From positions 1-8,413 of the forward strand of contig JALTKC010000014.1 of NCBI GenBank assembly GCA_027076245.1: a stretch of 8,413 bases of DNA. Direction: 5' to 3'. Shown here piece by piece: positions 1 to 7,406 of this stretch. A model generated the notes under the pieces. That model had not been told where the DNA came from and did not search any database. It saw only the letters and a list, made by a program, of their open reading frames with translations. The position numbers and the translations under genes were made by a program. Each line of letters begins with the position of its first letter. The stretch's first letter is position 1. This DNA comes from Gammaproteobacteria bacterium. GTDB taxonomy: Bacteria > Pseudomonadota > Gammaproteobacteria > GRL18.

Positions 1-552
1 CACAGCATTCTGTATGGCAATACGACTGCGGTTAAGAAAAGGAACTGTCATGGTGCCGCCGCCTATTCCCACCAATGAAGAAACCACCCCAATCATCAAT
101 GCAACCAGACTGGTTACAGGCCATGAGTGCAACTGTGCTTTATGTCTGGGTGACCAGCCCAGCCACATTTTAATACTGACCAGTATTAGAAAAACGGCAA
201 ATACCAGCAATAAACCTGTTCGGGGGATATAAGTCGCCAGCCATGCCCCCATAAAAGCACCAGACAGAATACCCGGCACCAGTTGCCAGAACACCCGCCA
301 GTCAATCGCCTGTTTTCTGTGCTGAGAATAAATAGCTGAAATTGCCGTAAAAATAATCGTTGCCAACGAAGTGGCTATGGCTACATGCGCCTGTAATGCA
401 TGGGGAATATTAAAATTTTGATGGCCGGTTAAATAATCAAAGACCATCAGAGTAAAAGGGACGATTATCAACCCACCACCTATACCCAGTAAGCCTGCGG
501 CAATGCCGGTAAAAGCGCCAATGATCATAAAGCTGATGATTTCTATTAGCAT
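1..552 (-). CDS. TauE/SafE family sulfite exporter-like permease (3' end cut off by window edge)
   Basis: The open frame runs from an ATG at 552 to the window edge (184 codons, no stop), so the C-terminus is missing; I recall family members of about 250-270 residues. The protein is very hydrophobic, with several membrane segments. It shows the paired glycine motifs typical of TauE/SafE (PF01925): GLLGIGGGLIIVP near residues 20-32 and SLVGIGGGTMTVPFL near 160-174, one at the start of each half of the inverted-repeat fold. The family exports or takes up sulfite, sulfonates or related organic anions across the inner membrane; the substrate cannot be read from sequence. No clear Shine-Dalgarno precedes the ATG, and Met9 (codon at 528-526) is an alternative start. 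It lies 49 bp beyond the SPOR gene on the same strand, separated by a heptad repeat, so read-through from argS is possible but unproven. Confidence 0.9.
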   Translation of the reverse strand, partial: MLIEIISFMIIGAFTGIAAGLLGIGGGLIIVPFTLMVFDYLTGHQNFNIPHALQAHVAIATSLATIIFTAISAIYSQHRKQAIDWRVFWQLVPGILSGAFMGAWLATYIPRTGLLLVFAVFLILVSIKMWLGWSPRHKAQLHSWPVTSLVALMIGVVSSLVGIGGGTMTVPFLNRSRIAIQNAV

Positions 553-561
553 TTGAAGAGC

Positions 562-596
562 AGGTTTTAGGTTTTAGAGTTTAGGGTTTAGGTAAG
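562..596 (+). repeat. Degenerate heptanucleotide repeat, AG(G/A)(G/T)TTT type
   Basis: Consecutive 7-base units read AGGTTTT, AGGTTTT, AGAGTTT, AGGGTTT and AGGTAAG, so AG recurs every seven bases on the plus strand. The array fills most of the 49-bp gap between the SPOR stop codon (602-604, minus strand) and the permease start. It shares the AG-N5 heptad form, though not the unit sequence, with the arrays at 7236-7320 and 7854-7888. Its function is unknown; slippage-generated intergenic repeat is the simplest reading. Confidence 0.75.
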
Positions 597-601
597 AGGG
601 G

Positions 602-1237
602 TTACAGTTTTTGTATAAAGGTGTTGATGTTTTGTGCTTTTAACCGGGCTTTTATCTGTTCCATTTTCTTTTGGTCGGTACTGGGGCCGACTCGTACCCT
701 GTACAATGTCTGGTTATTATTACGAACAACCTGGATATTGGATTCTACGCCTGACAAGGCCAGCCGGGCTTTCATGGCATCGGCTTTGCTGAGTTCCTTA
801 AATGCACCGACCTGAAGCTGATATAACTGATTAGAAAAGACCGGCTTAGTCTGTGTCGTTCTGGTTGCAGTTGTGGCTGCCGGGCTGGGCTTTGGTCGGG
901 CAGTATTTTTTAATACCGTTTTATTTCTGGCCGTACTGTTTTCAGGCTGTACAACTTCCACTTCTCTGTCGGGCAGGACGGTATAGAAATCAAACTCATG
1001 TTCTTTGGTGTTTTTCTGCTTATTTGCAGACTTTTTCTCAGACTTTCTATCAAACTTTGGCTGAGTTTTTACTGTTGTTGCTTCACCCTGCTCCGGCAGT
1101 TGATCCAGATGGATCAGAAAGGCTACAAACGCGGCCAGCAGAACCGCCATAAGCGCCCAGGAAAAAAGCGAGTTTTTCTGCTCTGTTTTACGGGTTGCCC
1201 CGGATTTTTTACGGGCACGTTTTTTACCGGCAGCCAT
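602..1237 (-). CDS. SPOR-domain inner-membrane protein, FtsN-like
   Basis: The 211-residue protein has the FtsN-type layout. A short, very basic cytoplasmic N-terminus (KKRARKK, residues 5-11) is followed by one membrane segment (about 25-44), then a low-complexity Lys/Thr/Pro-rich periplasmic linker (50-133), then a C-terminal SPOR domain (about 136-211; PF05036) beginning YQLQVGAFKE and containing the typical YRVRVGP segment (179-185). A short FDFYTVLPDREVEV stretch at 82-95 resembles a conserved patch I recall in FtsN-like proteins encoded next to argS in pseudomonads. SPOR domains bind denuded-glycan peptidoglycan at division sites, so a role in septal wall synthesis is likely, though other SPOR proteins share this layout. 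It starts 3 bp after the argS stop. Its Shine-Dalgarno is inside argS, so the two are probably co-transcribed and translationally coupled. Confidence 0.88.
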   Translation of the reverse strand: MAAGKKRARKKSGATRKTEQKNSLFSWALMAVLLAAFVAFLIHLDQLPEQGEATTVKTQPKFDRKSEKKSANKQKNTKEHEFDFYTVLPDREVEVVQPENSTARNKTVLKNTARPKPSPAATTATRTTQTKPVFSNQLYQLQVGAFKELSKADAMKARLALSGVESNIQVVRNNNQTLYRVRVGPSTDQKKMEQIKARLKAQNINTFIQKL

Positions 1238-1240
1238 CGT

Positions 1241-2998
1241 TTACATCTCCTCCGGCGCGGACACACCCAGTAATACCAAGCCGTTTTTTAGCACCTGACG
1301 GGTAGCCACCACCAGCACCAGACGGGCGTTACGCAGGGCTTCGTCCTCTACCAGAAACTGGTGGGCATTATAATAAGTATGCAGGGCATTGGCCAGTTCC
1401 CGCAGATAATGGGCTATTAAATGGGGCTCATGCTGGCTGGCAGAAGCCAGTACCACTTCTGGATATTTTGCCAGTTGCTGCAGAATATCATCCTCATGGG
1501 ACTCGGTCAGCAATGCCAGATTCGCCAGCCCAAGCATCTGATCATAATCCAGTTGCTTATCCTTCATCTGCCGGAACACACTACAGATACGGGCATGAGC
1601 ATACTGGATATAATAAACCGGATTTTCTGAACTTTTAGACTTGGCCAGATCCAGATCAAAGTCCAGATGCTGCTCACATTTACGCATAACATAAAAGAAA
1701 CGCGCGGCATCACTGCCCACTTCCTCACGCAGTTCCCGCAAGGTCACAAAAGAGCCGCTGCGGGTGGACATCTGTACTTTTTCACCACCCCGGTATAAAT
1801 TGGCAAACTGCACTAGCAGCACATCCAGCGCATCAGGATCATAATCCAGAGCCTGCAGAGCGGCTTTTACTCTGGGGACATAGCCATGATGATCGGCGCC
1901 CCAGACATCAATAACCTGAGCATAGCCCCGGTCAAACTTGTCCATATGATAGGCAATGTCCGAAGCAAAATAAGTGGTCTGGCCGTTATCCCGCTGTACT
2001 ACCCGATCTTTGTCATCGCCAAAATCCGTAGAACGGAACCATAAGGCACCGCCTTTTTCATAGACGCGGTTATTTTCACGCAGGCGTTCAATGCCCTTGT
2101 TTACCAGCCCTTTATCCATCAGGGAACGCTCTGAATACCACTCATCATAATGTACGCCAAAACCCTGCAGATCTTCACGAATATCATCCAGTATAGAATT
2201 CAGCGCCAGTTCAAAGACAAAACGGTATCGGTTATCCCCAAGCAGGGTTTTAGCTTTCTGGATCAGGGCATCAATATGGGCTTCCTTATCACCGCCCTGA
2301 GGTTCATCCGCCGGCAGATCAGACATCACCGCATCAGCATCCGCCAGATAAGTATCACCGTGTTCACGGATCAGCTCGGCCACAATATCGCGGATATAAT
2401 CACCTTTATAACCATTGGCTGGAAAGACAATAGCCACCTGATACTGCTCCAGATAACGCAGCCAGACGGAAGTGGCCAGTATATCCATCTGCCGGCCGGC
2501 ATCATTAACATAATATTCCCGATGCACTTTATAACCAATAGCTTCCAGCAGATTAGCCAGGGTCGCACCATAGGCCGCACCGCGGCCATGCCCCACATGC
2601 AGCGGCCCGGTGGGATTAGCCGATACAAACTCAACCTGTACTGTCTGCCCGGCCCACTTATCCGAACAGCCGAATTGATCACCCTGCTCAATTACCTGGT
2701 TAACGACACTCAAACGGGAATCACTGCTAACAAAAAAGTTGATAAAGCCAGGGCCGGCAATATCGACTTTTTCCACAAAATCATTTTCCGGCAGAACATC
2801 CACAATAAGCTGGGCTATTTCACGGGGATTTTTACGGGCCGGTTTGGCCAGCATCATGGCCACATTGGCTGCAAAATCACCATGACTTTTATCGCGGGTC
2901 CGATCAATTTTAATGACCGGTATATCAACGCTTAGAGAACCATTGTCTATTAAAACCTGAATAGCATCGCTAAGCAGTGTCTGCAGTTTGTCTTTCAA
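1241..2998 (-). CDS. argS: Arginyl-tRNA synthetase
   Basis: This class I aminoacyl-tRNA synthetase charges tRNA-Arg with arginine using ATP in the cytoplasm. The 585-residue length is normal. The N-terminal Add1-type domain (about 1-95) has the conserved HGDFAANVAMMLAKPA stretch from residue 39. The HIGH signature is HVGH at 134-137 inside VSANPTGPLHVGHGRGA. The KMSKS-like loop is KVQMSTRSG at 407-415; this degenerate form is common in ArgRS. WGADHHGYVPR (366-376) is the usual segment of the Rossmann fold. A helical anticodon-binding domain (DALR type) fills the C-terminus from about 455. The start codon is TTG, with AGGA seven bases upstream. The initial MKD plus a normal-length N-terminus support it, and there is no better ATG upstream. 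It is followed after 3 bp by the SPOR gene. Confidence 0.97.
   Translation of the reverse strand: MKDKLQTLLSDAIQVLIDNGSLSVDIPVIKIDRTRDKSHGDFAANVAMMLAKPARKNPREIAQLIVDVLPENDFVEKVDIAGPGFINFFVSSDSRLSVVNQVIEQGDQFGCSDKWAGQTVQVEFVSANPTGPLHVGHGRGAAYGATLANLLEAIGYKVHREYYVNDAGRQMDILATSVWLRYLEQYQVAIVFPANGYKGDYIRDIVAELIREHGDTYLADADAVMSDLPADEPQGGDKEAHIDALIQKAKTLLGDNRYRFVFELALNSILDDIREDLQGFGVHYDEWYSERSLMDKGLVNKGIERLRENNRVYEKGGALWFRSTDFGDDKDRVVQRDNGQTTYFASDIAYHMDKFDRGYAQVIDVWGADHHGYVPRVKAALQALDYDPDALDVLLVQFANLYRGGEKVQMSTRSGSFVTLRELREEVGSDAARFFYVMRKCEQHLDFDLDLAKSKSSENPVYYIQYAHARICSVFRQMKDKQLDYDQMLGLANLALLTESHEDDILQQLAKYPEVVLASASQHEPHLIAHYLRELANALHTYYNAHQFLVEDEALRNARLVLVVATRQVLKNGLVLLGVSAPEEM
1247..1253 (-). 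promoter_or_regulatory. Strong ribosome binding site of the SPOR gene, embedded in the end of argS
   Basis: On the minus strand GGAGGAG is followed by nine bases and the ATG at 1237. The site lies within the last codons of argS (Pro-Glu-Glu-Met-stop), so ribosomes ending argS sit on it. It fixes the SPOR start and argues for coupling. Confidence 0.8.
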
Positions 2999-3008
2999 GG
3001 CCGGATCC

Positions 3009-3053
3009 TGTTTTTCGAGATTGAAAATCGGTTATTTTAACCTTTAAAGTATA
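3009..3053 (-). promoter_or_regulatory. Putative argS leader: -10 box and small palindrome
   Basis: On the minus strand a TATACT hexamer (3053-3048) is a good sigma-70 -10 match, but I see no convincing -35 box at the right distance. Just downstream, at 3030-3042, lies the inverted repeat GGTTA-AAA-TAACC, near the expected transcription start. The argS TTG codon follows about 45 bases after the -10. The terminator of the PEP-CTERM gene just upstream implies that argS needs its own promoter here. Confidence 0.35.
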
Positions 3054-3072
3054 AAAGAACAAAACAAAGTCC

Positions 3073-3106
3073 TGAAAAAATAAAGCCCTCAAAAGAGGGC
3101 TTTATT
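3073..3106 (-). terminator. Rho-independent terminator of the PEP-CTERM gene
   Basis: AATAAAGCCCTC (3079-3090) and GAGGGCTTTATT (3095-3106) are perfect 12-bp complements around a 4-base loop. Read on the minus strand the stem is followed directly by a run of T, 29 bp after the PEP-CTERM stop codon. On the plus strand the T tract is short, so the main direction is minus. It separates the PEP-CTERM unit from argS. Confidence 0.9.
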
Positions 3107-3134
3107 CACTAGTTGTTTAAATTCCAGGCTGATT

Positions 3135-3911
3135 TTATTTAGCTTGTTTTTTTCTCATAAAACCAAAACCAGCAAGACCAAGTCCTAATAAAGCTAAAGA
3201 TCCTGGCTCTGGGACTGGATTAGGATCCACACCAGAAAACGAACCTTCTTGAATAAAAACACCAGAGTCCAGATTAGCATCACCAACATCTGTAATATTA
3301 AATGCAAAGGTATGCGTTCCTGCACTTAAACCTGTGGCAGATGCATTTAAAACCGTTGTTAACCCATCATACTGAAGATCCAAACCTAACACAGTATTAT
3401 CTCGATAATACGATGAATTTACAAGATTATTTACATTGTTAATTGTTACTGCATTACCATTTGGTAACAAGGCAATATTGATACCATCAAGCAATAATTC
3501 AAAGCTATCATTAAAAGCACTATTAACGAATTCGTTATATTCCTCAGAGCCAAAAACATATTTAAAAAATACATCCCCAGTACTGGTGGTAAAATCAAAG
3601 CTTAAAGAAGTAAGCGCTCCGATACCAGTACAATTACTACTATTATTTGGACCAGGCACACAATTAGTAGTCCCTGTTGTCAAAATAATACCCGAGTCAA
3701 ACCCAAGACCTGACGCATTACCATCAGTAAATGTACCCGATGCTGTGGCACTAGCATTATTTAATACAGCATTTGTAATTGTTACCCCTGTACCTACAAT
3801 GGAATTAGCAAGTACATTAGCATCAGTTGTATCTGTAACAACAATCGCCTGTGCCGATATACTCCATGCAAACATTGTAAATGCCGCCGTTGATAAAATC
3901 GTTTTTTTCAT
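3135..3911 (-). CDS. Choice-of-anchor L domain PEP-CTERM surface protein
   Basis: The 258-residue precursor has a Sec signal peptide (MKK, then a hydrophobic core, probable cut after SAQA at residue 22). The central domain carries the choice-of-anchor L signature: GIILTTG (74-80) and, most tellingly, YVFGSEEYNEFVNSAFND (118-135). It ends in a full PEP-CTERM sorting tail: VPEP at 233-236, a hydrophobic stretch 238-251, then RKK (253-255). In PEP-CTERM systems an exosortase/archaeosortase-type transpeptidase cuts the tail, and the protein is exported to the surface or matrix, often with exopolysaccharide. No sortase lies in this window, so it must be elsewhere. Cys84 and Cys94 could form a disulfide. 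The body is rich in Asn, Thr, Ser and Gly, as usual for secreted beta-proteins. The gene is AT-rich compared with its neighbours and has its own promoter and terminator. Adhesion or matrix function is inference; molecular role unknown. Confidence 0.93.
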   Translation of the reverse strand: MKKTILSTAAFTMFAWSISAQAIVVTDTTDANVLANSIVGTGVTITNAVLNNASATASGTFTDGNASGLGFDSGIILTTGTTNCVPGPNNSSNCTGIGALTSLSFDFTTSTGDVFFKYVFGSEEYNEFVNSAFNDSFELLLDGINIALLPNGNAVTINNVNNLVNSSYYRDNTVLGLDLQYDGLTTVLNASATGLSAGTHTFAFNITDVGDANLDSGVFIQEGSFSGVDPNPVPEPGSLALLGLGLAGFGFMRKKQAK

Positions 3912-3917
3912 TGTTAA

Positions 3918-3924
3918 CTTCCTT
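3918..3924 (-). promoter_or_regulatory. Ribosome binding site of the PEP-CTERM gene
   Basis: AAGGAAG on the minus strand lies six bases before the ATG at 3911, a good site that confirms the start and the complete signal peptide. Confidence 0.75.
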
Positions 3925-3955
3925 ATAATAATTAAACATTAACTCCACTAGCTTT

Positions 3956-3972
3956 AAGCAAATTTTAAGCCA
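3956..3972 (-). promoter_or_regulatory. Sigma-54 (RpoN) type promoter of the PEP-CTERM gene
   Basis: On the minus strand TGGCTTAAAATTTGCTT matches the -24/-12 consensus TGGCAC-N5-TTGC(A/T), with the required GG-N10-GC spacing. Transcription would start near 3946, giving a leader of about 35 bases that contains the Shine-Dalgarno. RpoN with the PrsK/PrsR two-component pair is known to drive PEP-CTERM genes in exosortase-bearing bacteria such as Zoogloea. A short inverted repeat TTTAC-N5-GTAAA at 4029-4043, about 90 bases upstream of the predicted start, is a possible but weak activator site. Confidence 0.7.
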
Positions 3973-4056
3973 AAAAACAATAAATATATCAAATACAATA
4001 GATTACATATTTTCCATATAAACAATAATTTACTGATTGTAAAATAATCTGACAGG

Positions 4057-6318
4057 TTAATATAAATCCTGAGGATCAATATCTATCGACCAGCGCACTC
4101 TCTGTGCAGCCTTACTCTGCTCTATCCCCTGAATTAACTCATTTAAAATAATGTGCAAAGCCTTTCGTTTGGTACTCTGAATTAACAATTGTCCTCTGAA
4201 CCTACCTGCCCGTTTTTCCATGGGTGCCGGCACAGGCCCCATAAACTGAATATTATCTAATTGATCTGAAGCCTGTTGAGTTGCGCTCATACTATGCAGA
4301 CAGTATTCCAGAAAGCTTTGGTAGTGTTCCGGACGATTGGATTCAGCCCGTATTAATGCCTGCCAGGCATAGGGGGGCATCTGCAATTCTTTACGTTCCT
4401 GTAAAACCTTTTGGGCAAAGCCGGAATAACCAGACTGCAAGAGGACATTGAGCATTTCATCTTCCGGATGAGAGGTCTGCAGAACCACCTGGCCTTTTTT
4501 CTCCGCCCGGCCGGCACGACCGGAAACCTGTACAATCAGCTGCGCCAGCCGTTCCGGGGCACGAAAATCCACGGAATAAAGTCCCTGATCAATATCCAGA
4601 ATGGCCACCAGGGTGACATTGGGGAAGTGATGTCCCTTGGCCAGCATCTGGGTACCAATAAGGATCTGTTTCTGCCCGTCTTTTACCGATTCCAGTAAAT
4701 CCTGCAGGGCATTTTTTCTTGATGTGGTATCCCGGTCAATGCGCACCACCTCAATATCAGGGAACAATGCTTTGACGGTTTTTTCTACCCGTTCGGTGCC
4801 GACACCCAGACAGGACAGCTCGGTATTTCCACAGTCCGGACACTGAACGGGTAGTGAGCGCTCACTCTGACAATGGTGGCAGCGTAATATATTACGCTGG
4901 TAGTGATAGGTCAGCCGGGCATCACAACGATGGCAATGACTGATCCAGCCGCATTTATTACACAATAATACCGGTGCATAGCCCCGGCGGTTCTGAAACA
5001 GCAAAACCTGATTGTTTTTTTCCAGATGCTGCTGCATCAGTTCGATTAACGTCCGGCTTAAACCATGCTGTAAAGTCTGCCCCCGCACATCAATTAAGTG
5101 CACCTCGGGCGAACGGGCACCGCCGGCTCTCTGGCGTAGTTTAAGCTGCGCCATTTTCTTCTGCTGACATAAATACAGAGATTCCATAGAAGGTGTTGCT
5201 GAACCCAGAATAACGGGAATATCCGCCTGACTGGCACGTACCAAAGCCACGTCCTTTGCTGAATAGCGAATGCCATCCTGTTGTTTAAAGGACATATCAT
5301 GTTCTTCATCAATAATAATAGCACCCAGCTCAGGCATGGGGGTAAAGACAGCAGAGCGGGTGCCGATTAAAATGCGTATTTTGCCATTGCCGGCCTGCTG
5401 CCAGATTTTCATCCGTTCGGTATTATTAAGCCCCGAATGCAGGGAGCCAATCGTGACATGAAAGCGCTGTTCAAAACGGTAAATTAACTGGGGTGTCAGA
5501 CCAATTTCCGGCACCAGTACCAGAACCTGCCGGCCCTGTTCCAGTTGCCGGGCAATAAAAGCCAGATAGACTTCGGTTTTGCCACTGCCGGTAATACCAT
5601 CCAGCAAGGTGGCCTGATAGGACTCACTATGAGCATTAAGAAACTCTACGGCCTGCTGTTGCTCCGCATTAAGTGACAGCCCCGGAGTACGGTTAACGTC
5701 CGTCAGCCCGGTGGTTTTAACAGCAGAAGCCCCCCCCGTACCATCTTTTTTAAAATATTCTTCCACCCATTGTTTATTAATAAGCGTTTTCAGAGCCGAC
5801 TGCCATTGCCCTTCCAGTTCCTGTGCTAACTGTTCCCGACTCAGCCCCTGCTCCGATATTTTTAACCGTTCCAGAATACTGCGCTGACGAACGGCACGCT
5901 TTAAACCATCCCAGTCAGCCTGTCTGCCTGTTTCAGTCAGCCGGTACAGGCATTGCACGGCTTCCAGTGCTTCTGCTTTTTTCCGGTAATGCACCGGCAA
6001 CGCCGTCTGAAAGACCTCACCTATAGGGTGGTGGTAATAGGAGGCTACCCAGTTCAGTAAGCTCATAATATCGGCCGGTAAAATGGGCTGCTCATCCAGA
6101 ATTTTTGCAACGGGTCTGAGTTTTTTGGGATCAATATCAGAATGATCAGACAAGCCCAGCACAATGGCAATTTTTTTAGTCCGTCCAAAAGGGATGAGTA
6201 CCCGTTGACCGGGCCGTATGAACTCTGGATTTATGGAATCAGATAACAGATAATCAAATTTTCGGCGCAATGGTGTCGGCACAGCGACCTGAACAATGAC
6301 GGGTTTCTTTTCGGGCAT
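4057..6318 (-). CDS. priA: Primosomal replication restart helicase PriA (N')
   Basis: PriA is a superfamily 2 3'-to-5' DNA helicase that recognises stalled forks and D-loops and loads the PriB/DnaT/DnaB machinery. The 753 residues cover all expected parts. These are an N-terminal 3'-DNA-binding domain (about 10-105, with VLIPFGRTKK at 40-49), a winged-helix region, the Walker A motif GITGSGKTE (241-249) and the DEEH box (337-340) followed by the aromatic-rich loop. Eight zinc-binding cysteines sit in four pairs (453/456, 462/465, 480/483, 493/496). Late helicase motifs are GTQMLAKGHHFP (555-566) and QVSGRAGR (597-604), followed by a C-terminal domain. The frame is intact. A run of eight G occurs in the linker near residues 194-197. 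The start has only a weak ribosome site, and the 35-bp divergent gap leaves little room for a promoter. It is separated from argS by the PEP-CTERM unit. Confidence 0.97.
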   Translation of the reverse strand: MPEKKPVIVQVAVPTPLRRKFDYLLSDSINPEFIRPGQRVLIPFGRTKKIAIVLGLSDHSDIDPKKLRPVAKILDEQPILPADIMSLLNWVASYYHHPIGEVFQTALPVHYRKKAEALEAVQCLYRLTETGRQADWDGLKRAVRQRSILERLKISEQGLSREQLAQELEGQWQSALKTLINKQWVEEYFKKDGTGGASAVKTTGLTDVNRTPGLSLNAEQQQAVEFLNAHSESYQATLLDGITGSGKTEVYLAFIARQLEQGRQVLVLVPEIGLTPQLIYRFEQRFHVTIGSLHSGLNNTERMKIWQQAGNGKIRILIGTRSAVFTPMPELGAIIIDEEHDMSFKQQDGIRYSAKDVALVRASQADIPVILGSATPSMESLYLCQQKKMAQLKLRQRAGGARSPEVHLIDVRGQTLQHGLSRTLIELMQQHLEKNNQVLLFQNRRGYAPVLLCNKCGWISHCHRCDARLTYHYQRNILRCHHCQSERSLPVQCPDCGNTELSCLGVGTERVEKTVKALFPDIEVVRIDRDTTSRKNALQDLLESVKDGQKQILIGTQMLAKGHHFPNVTLVAILDIDQGLYSVDFRAPERLAQLIVQVSGRAGRAEKKGQVVLQTSHPEDEMLNVLLQSGYSGFAQKVLQERKELQMPPYAWQALIRAESNRPEHYQSFLEYCLHSMSATQQASDQLDNIQFMGPVPAPMEKRAGRFRGQLLIQSTKRKALHIILNELIQGIEQSKAAQRVRWSIDIDPQDLY

Positions 6319-6353
6319 TCAATCTCTGCTATTTATCAATCAAAATTACAATT

Positions 6354-7238
6354 ATGACTCACTGGCAATCCATCAGCACACATATTAGCGAAAGTCTTGG
6401 CATAGACTTTCAGATCCAGCAACACAGCAGTATCGGCGGCGGTAGTATCAACTCCGCTTATAAGGTCAGCGGTACAGATGGCCTGGAATTTTTTGTTAAA
6501 TTAAACTCTGCCAGTCTGGAATTTATGTTTCAGGTGGAATATGACAGCCTGAATGAATTATTACAGGTCACGGCAGCAGATACCAGTATTATGCAGATCC
6601 CAAAACCGATCGGCTATGGCACTACAGGCTCTCAAAGTTATCTGGTTCTGGAATATATTCCCATGACATCCAGTGGGGATGGTCGACTCATGGGACAGGC
6701 TCTGGCACAGATGCACCGCATTACCGCCAAACAGTTCGGCTGGTACCAGGACAATATTATCGGCAGTACCCCGCAAAGCAATACCCAACATTCCGACTGG
6801 CTGAGCTTCTGGCGTGAAGAACGTATTCTCCCCCAGTTTAAAATGCTCTATGACAAGGGTTATAAAAACCATCTCAGACCGCTGGACGAAAAGCTGCTTA
6901 ATAGTCTGGACAGGCTTCTGGCCAACCATAAGCCTGTCCCCTCGCTATTGCATGGTGATTTATGGTCAGGCAATTATGCTTATACTCAAAATGGCCAGCC
7001 GATTATTTTTGACCCGGCCATTTATTATGGTGACCGGGAAGCCGATATTGCCATGACGGAATTATTCGGAGGCTTCGGTCGGGATTTTTATGATGCCTAC
7101 AATGCCAGCTGGCCGCTGGATGCGGGATACAGTCAACGAAAGACATTGTATAACCTTTATCATATTTTAAATCATGCTAATTTGTTTGGGGGTTCTTATT
7201 TGCATCAGGCGGTGGGGATGATGGAGAGGTTGATCTGA
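6354..7238 (+). CDS. Fructosamine-3-kinase family protein (YniA-like)
   Basis: The 294-residue protein belongs to the fructosamine kinase family (PF03881), whose members phosphorylate the C3 hydroxyl of ketosamines or ribulosamines on glycated proteins so that the sugar falls off (protein repair). Visible motifs: a glycine-rich loop SIGGGSINSAY (26-36), the probable ATP lysine FVK (Lys49), LVLEYIP (97-103) in the hinge, the catalytic loop HGDLWSGN (200-207) with Asp202, and the metal-binding FDPAIYYGDREAD (219-231). The C-terminal NLYHILNHANLFGG (267-280) resembles E. coli YniA. The N-terminus MTHWQSI aligns with YniA's start, so the ATG is probably right, although no Shine-Dalgarno is visible before it. 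It diverges from priA. The TGA stop is also the first triplet of a heptanucleotide repeat. Confidence 0.93.
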   Translation: MTHWQSISTHISESLGIDFQIQQHSSIGGGSINSAYKVSGTDGLEFFVKLNSASLEFMFQVEYDSLNELLQVTAADTSIMQIPKPIGYGTTGSQSYLVLEYIPMTSSGDGRLMGQALAQMHRITAKQFGWYQDNIIGSTPQSNTQHSDWLSFWREERILPQFKMLYDKGYKNHLRPLDEKLLNSLDRLLANHKPVPSLLHGDLWSGNYAYTQNGQPIIFDPAIYYGDREADIAMTELFGGFGRDFYDAYNASWPLDAGYSQRKTLYNLYHILNHANLFGGSYLHQAVGMMERLI

Positions 7239-7281
7239 GCGTTGAGCGTTGAGCGTTGAGCGTTGAGCGTTGAGCGTTGAG
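7236..7281 (+). repeat. Perfect TGAGCGT heptanucleotide tandem repeat overlapping the kinase stop codon
   Basis: Six exact copies of TGAGCGT plus a partial seventh run from the TGA stop codon of the kinase gene. The unit carries TGA, and because seven is not a multiple of three the array offers a stop in all three plus-strand frames. No mismatch occurs, which suggests recent expansion or ongoing slippage. A change in copy number would not alter the protein. Confidence 0.95.
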
Positions 7282-7320
7282 AAAGAGCATAGAGGGTTAA
7301 GTTTTAAGAAAATAGTTTGG
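7282..7320 (+). repeat. Decayed continuation of the heptad array
   Basis: Directly after the perfect tract, AG still recurs every seven bases at 7286, 7293, 7300, 7307 and 7314 (units AGCATAG, AGGGTTA, AGTTTTA, AGAAAAT, AGTTTGG), one base out of phase with the perfect part. This looks like an old, diverged section of the same array. The AG dinucleotide is common in purine-rich DNA, so support is moderate. Confidence 0.45.
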
Positions 7321-7406
7321 CGGAACATTTTATTTTTTCTACTAATTTTTTTTTTTTGGGCTAAACTTATTGGCAGTTATTAATTTTTAGACGGATGGAT
7401 TTTTAT

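Noticed and set aside
14..232. A 72-codon plus-strand frame at the window start
   Set aside because: It is antisense to the TauE/SafE permease, whose paired GIGGG motifs are read on the minus strand.
576..592. Telomere-like TTTAGGG sequence
   Set aside because: It is a short, imperfect part of a heptad array between two bacterial genes; the resemblance to plant telomeres is chance.
2150..2935. A 261-codon open frame on the plus strand, opposite argS
   Set aside because: It lies wholly within argS, which has all its catalytic motifs. Its composition (many Ile, Thr, His, Gln) is typical of an antisense shadow, and it has no family signature.
3436..3942. A 168-codon plus-strand frame opposite the PEP-CTERM gene
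   Set aside because: The minus-strand gene has a signal peptide, domain signature, sorting tail, promoter and terminator; the plus frame has none of these.
7236..7320. CRISPR array
   Set aside because: Units are seven bases with no spacers, and no cas gene is present.
7295..7395. Sigma-28 or sigma-54 promoter for the FliL-like gene
   Set aside because: TTAAGTTT is followed by no GCCGATAA-like box at 11 bases, and the GG pairs near 7359 and 7372 have no GC ten bases later. The 12-T tract at 7346-7357 alone is not evidence.
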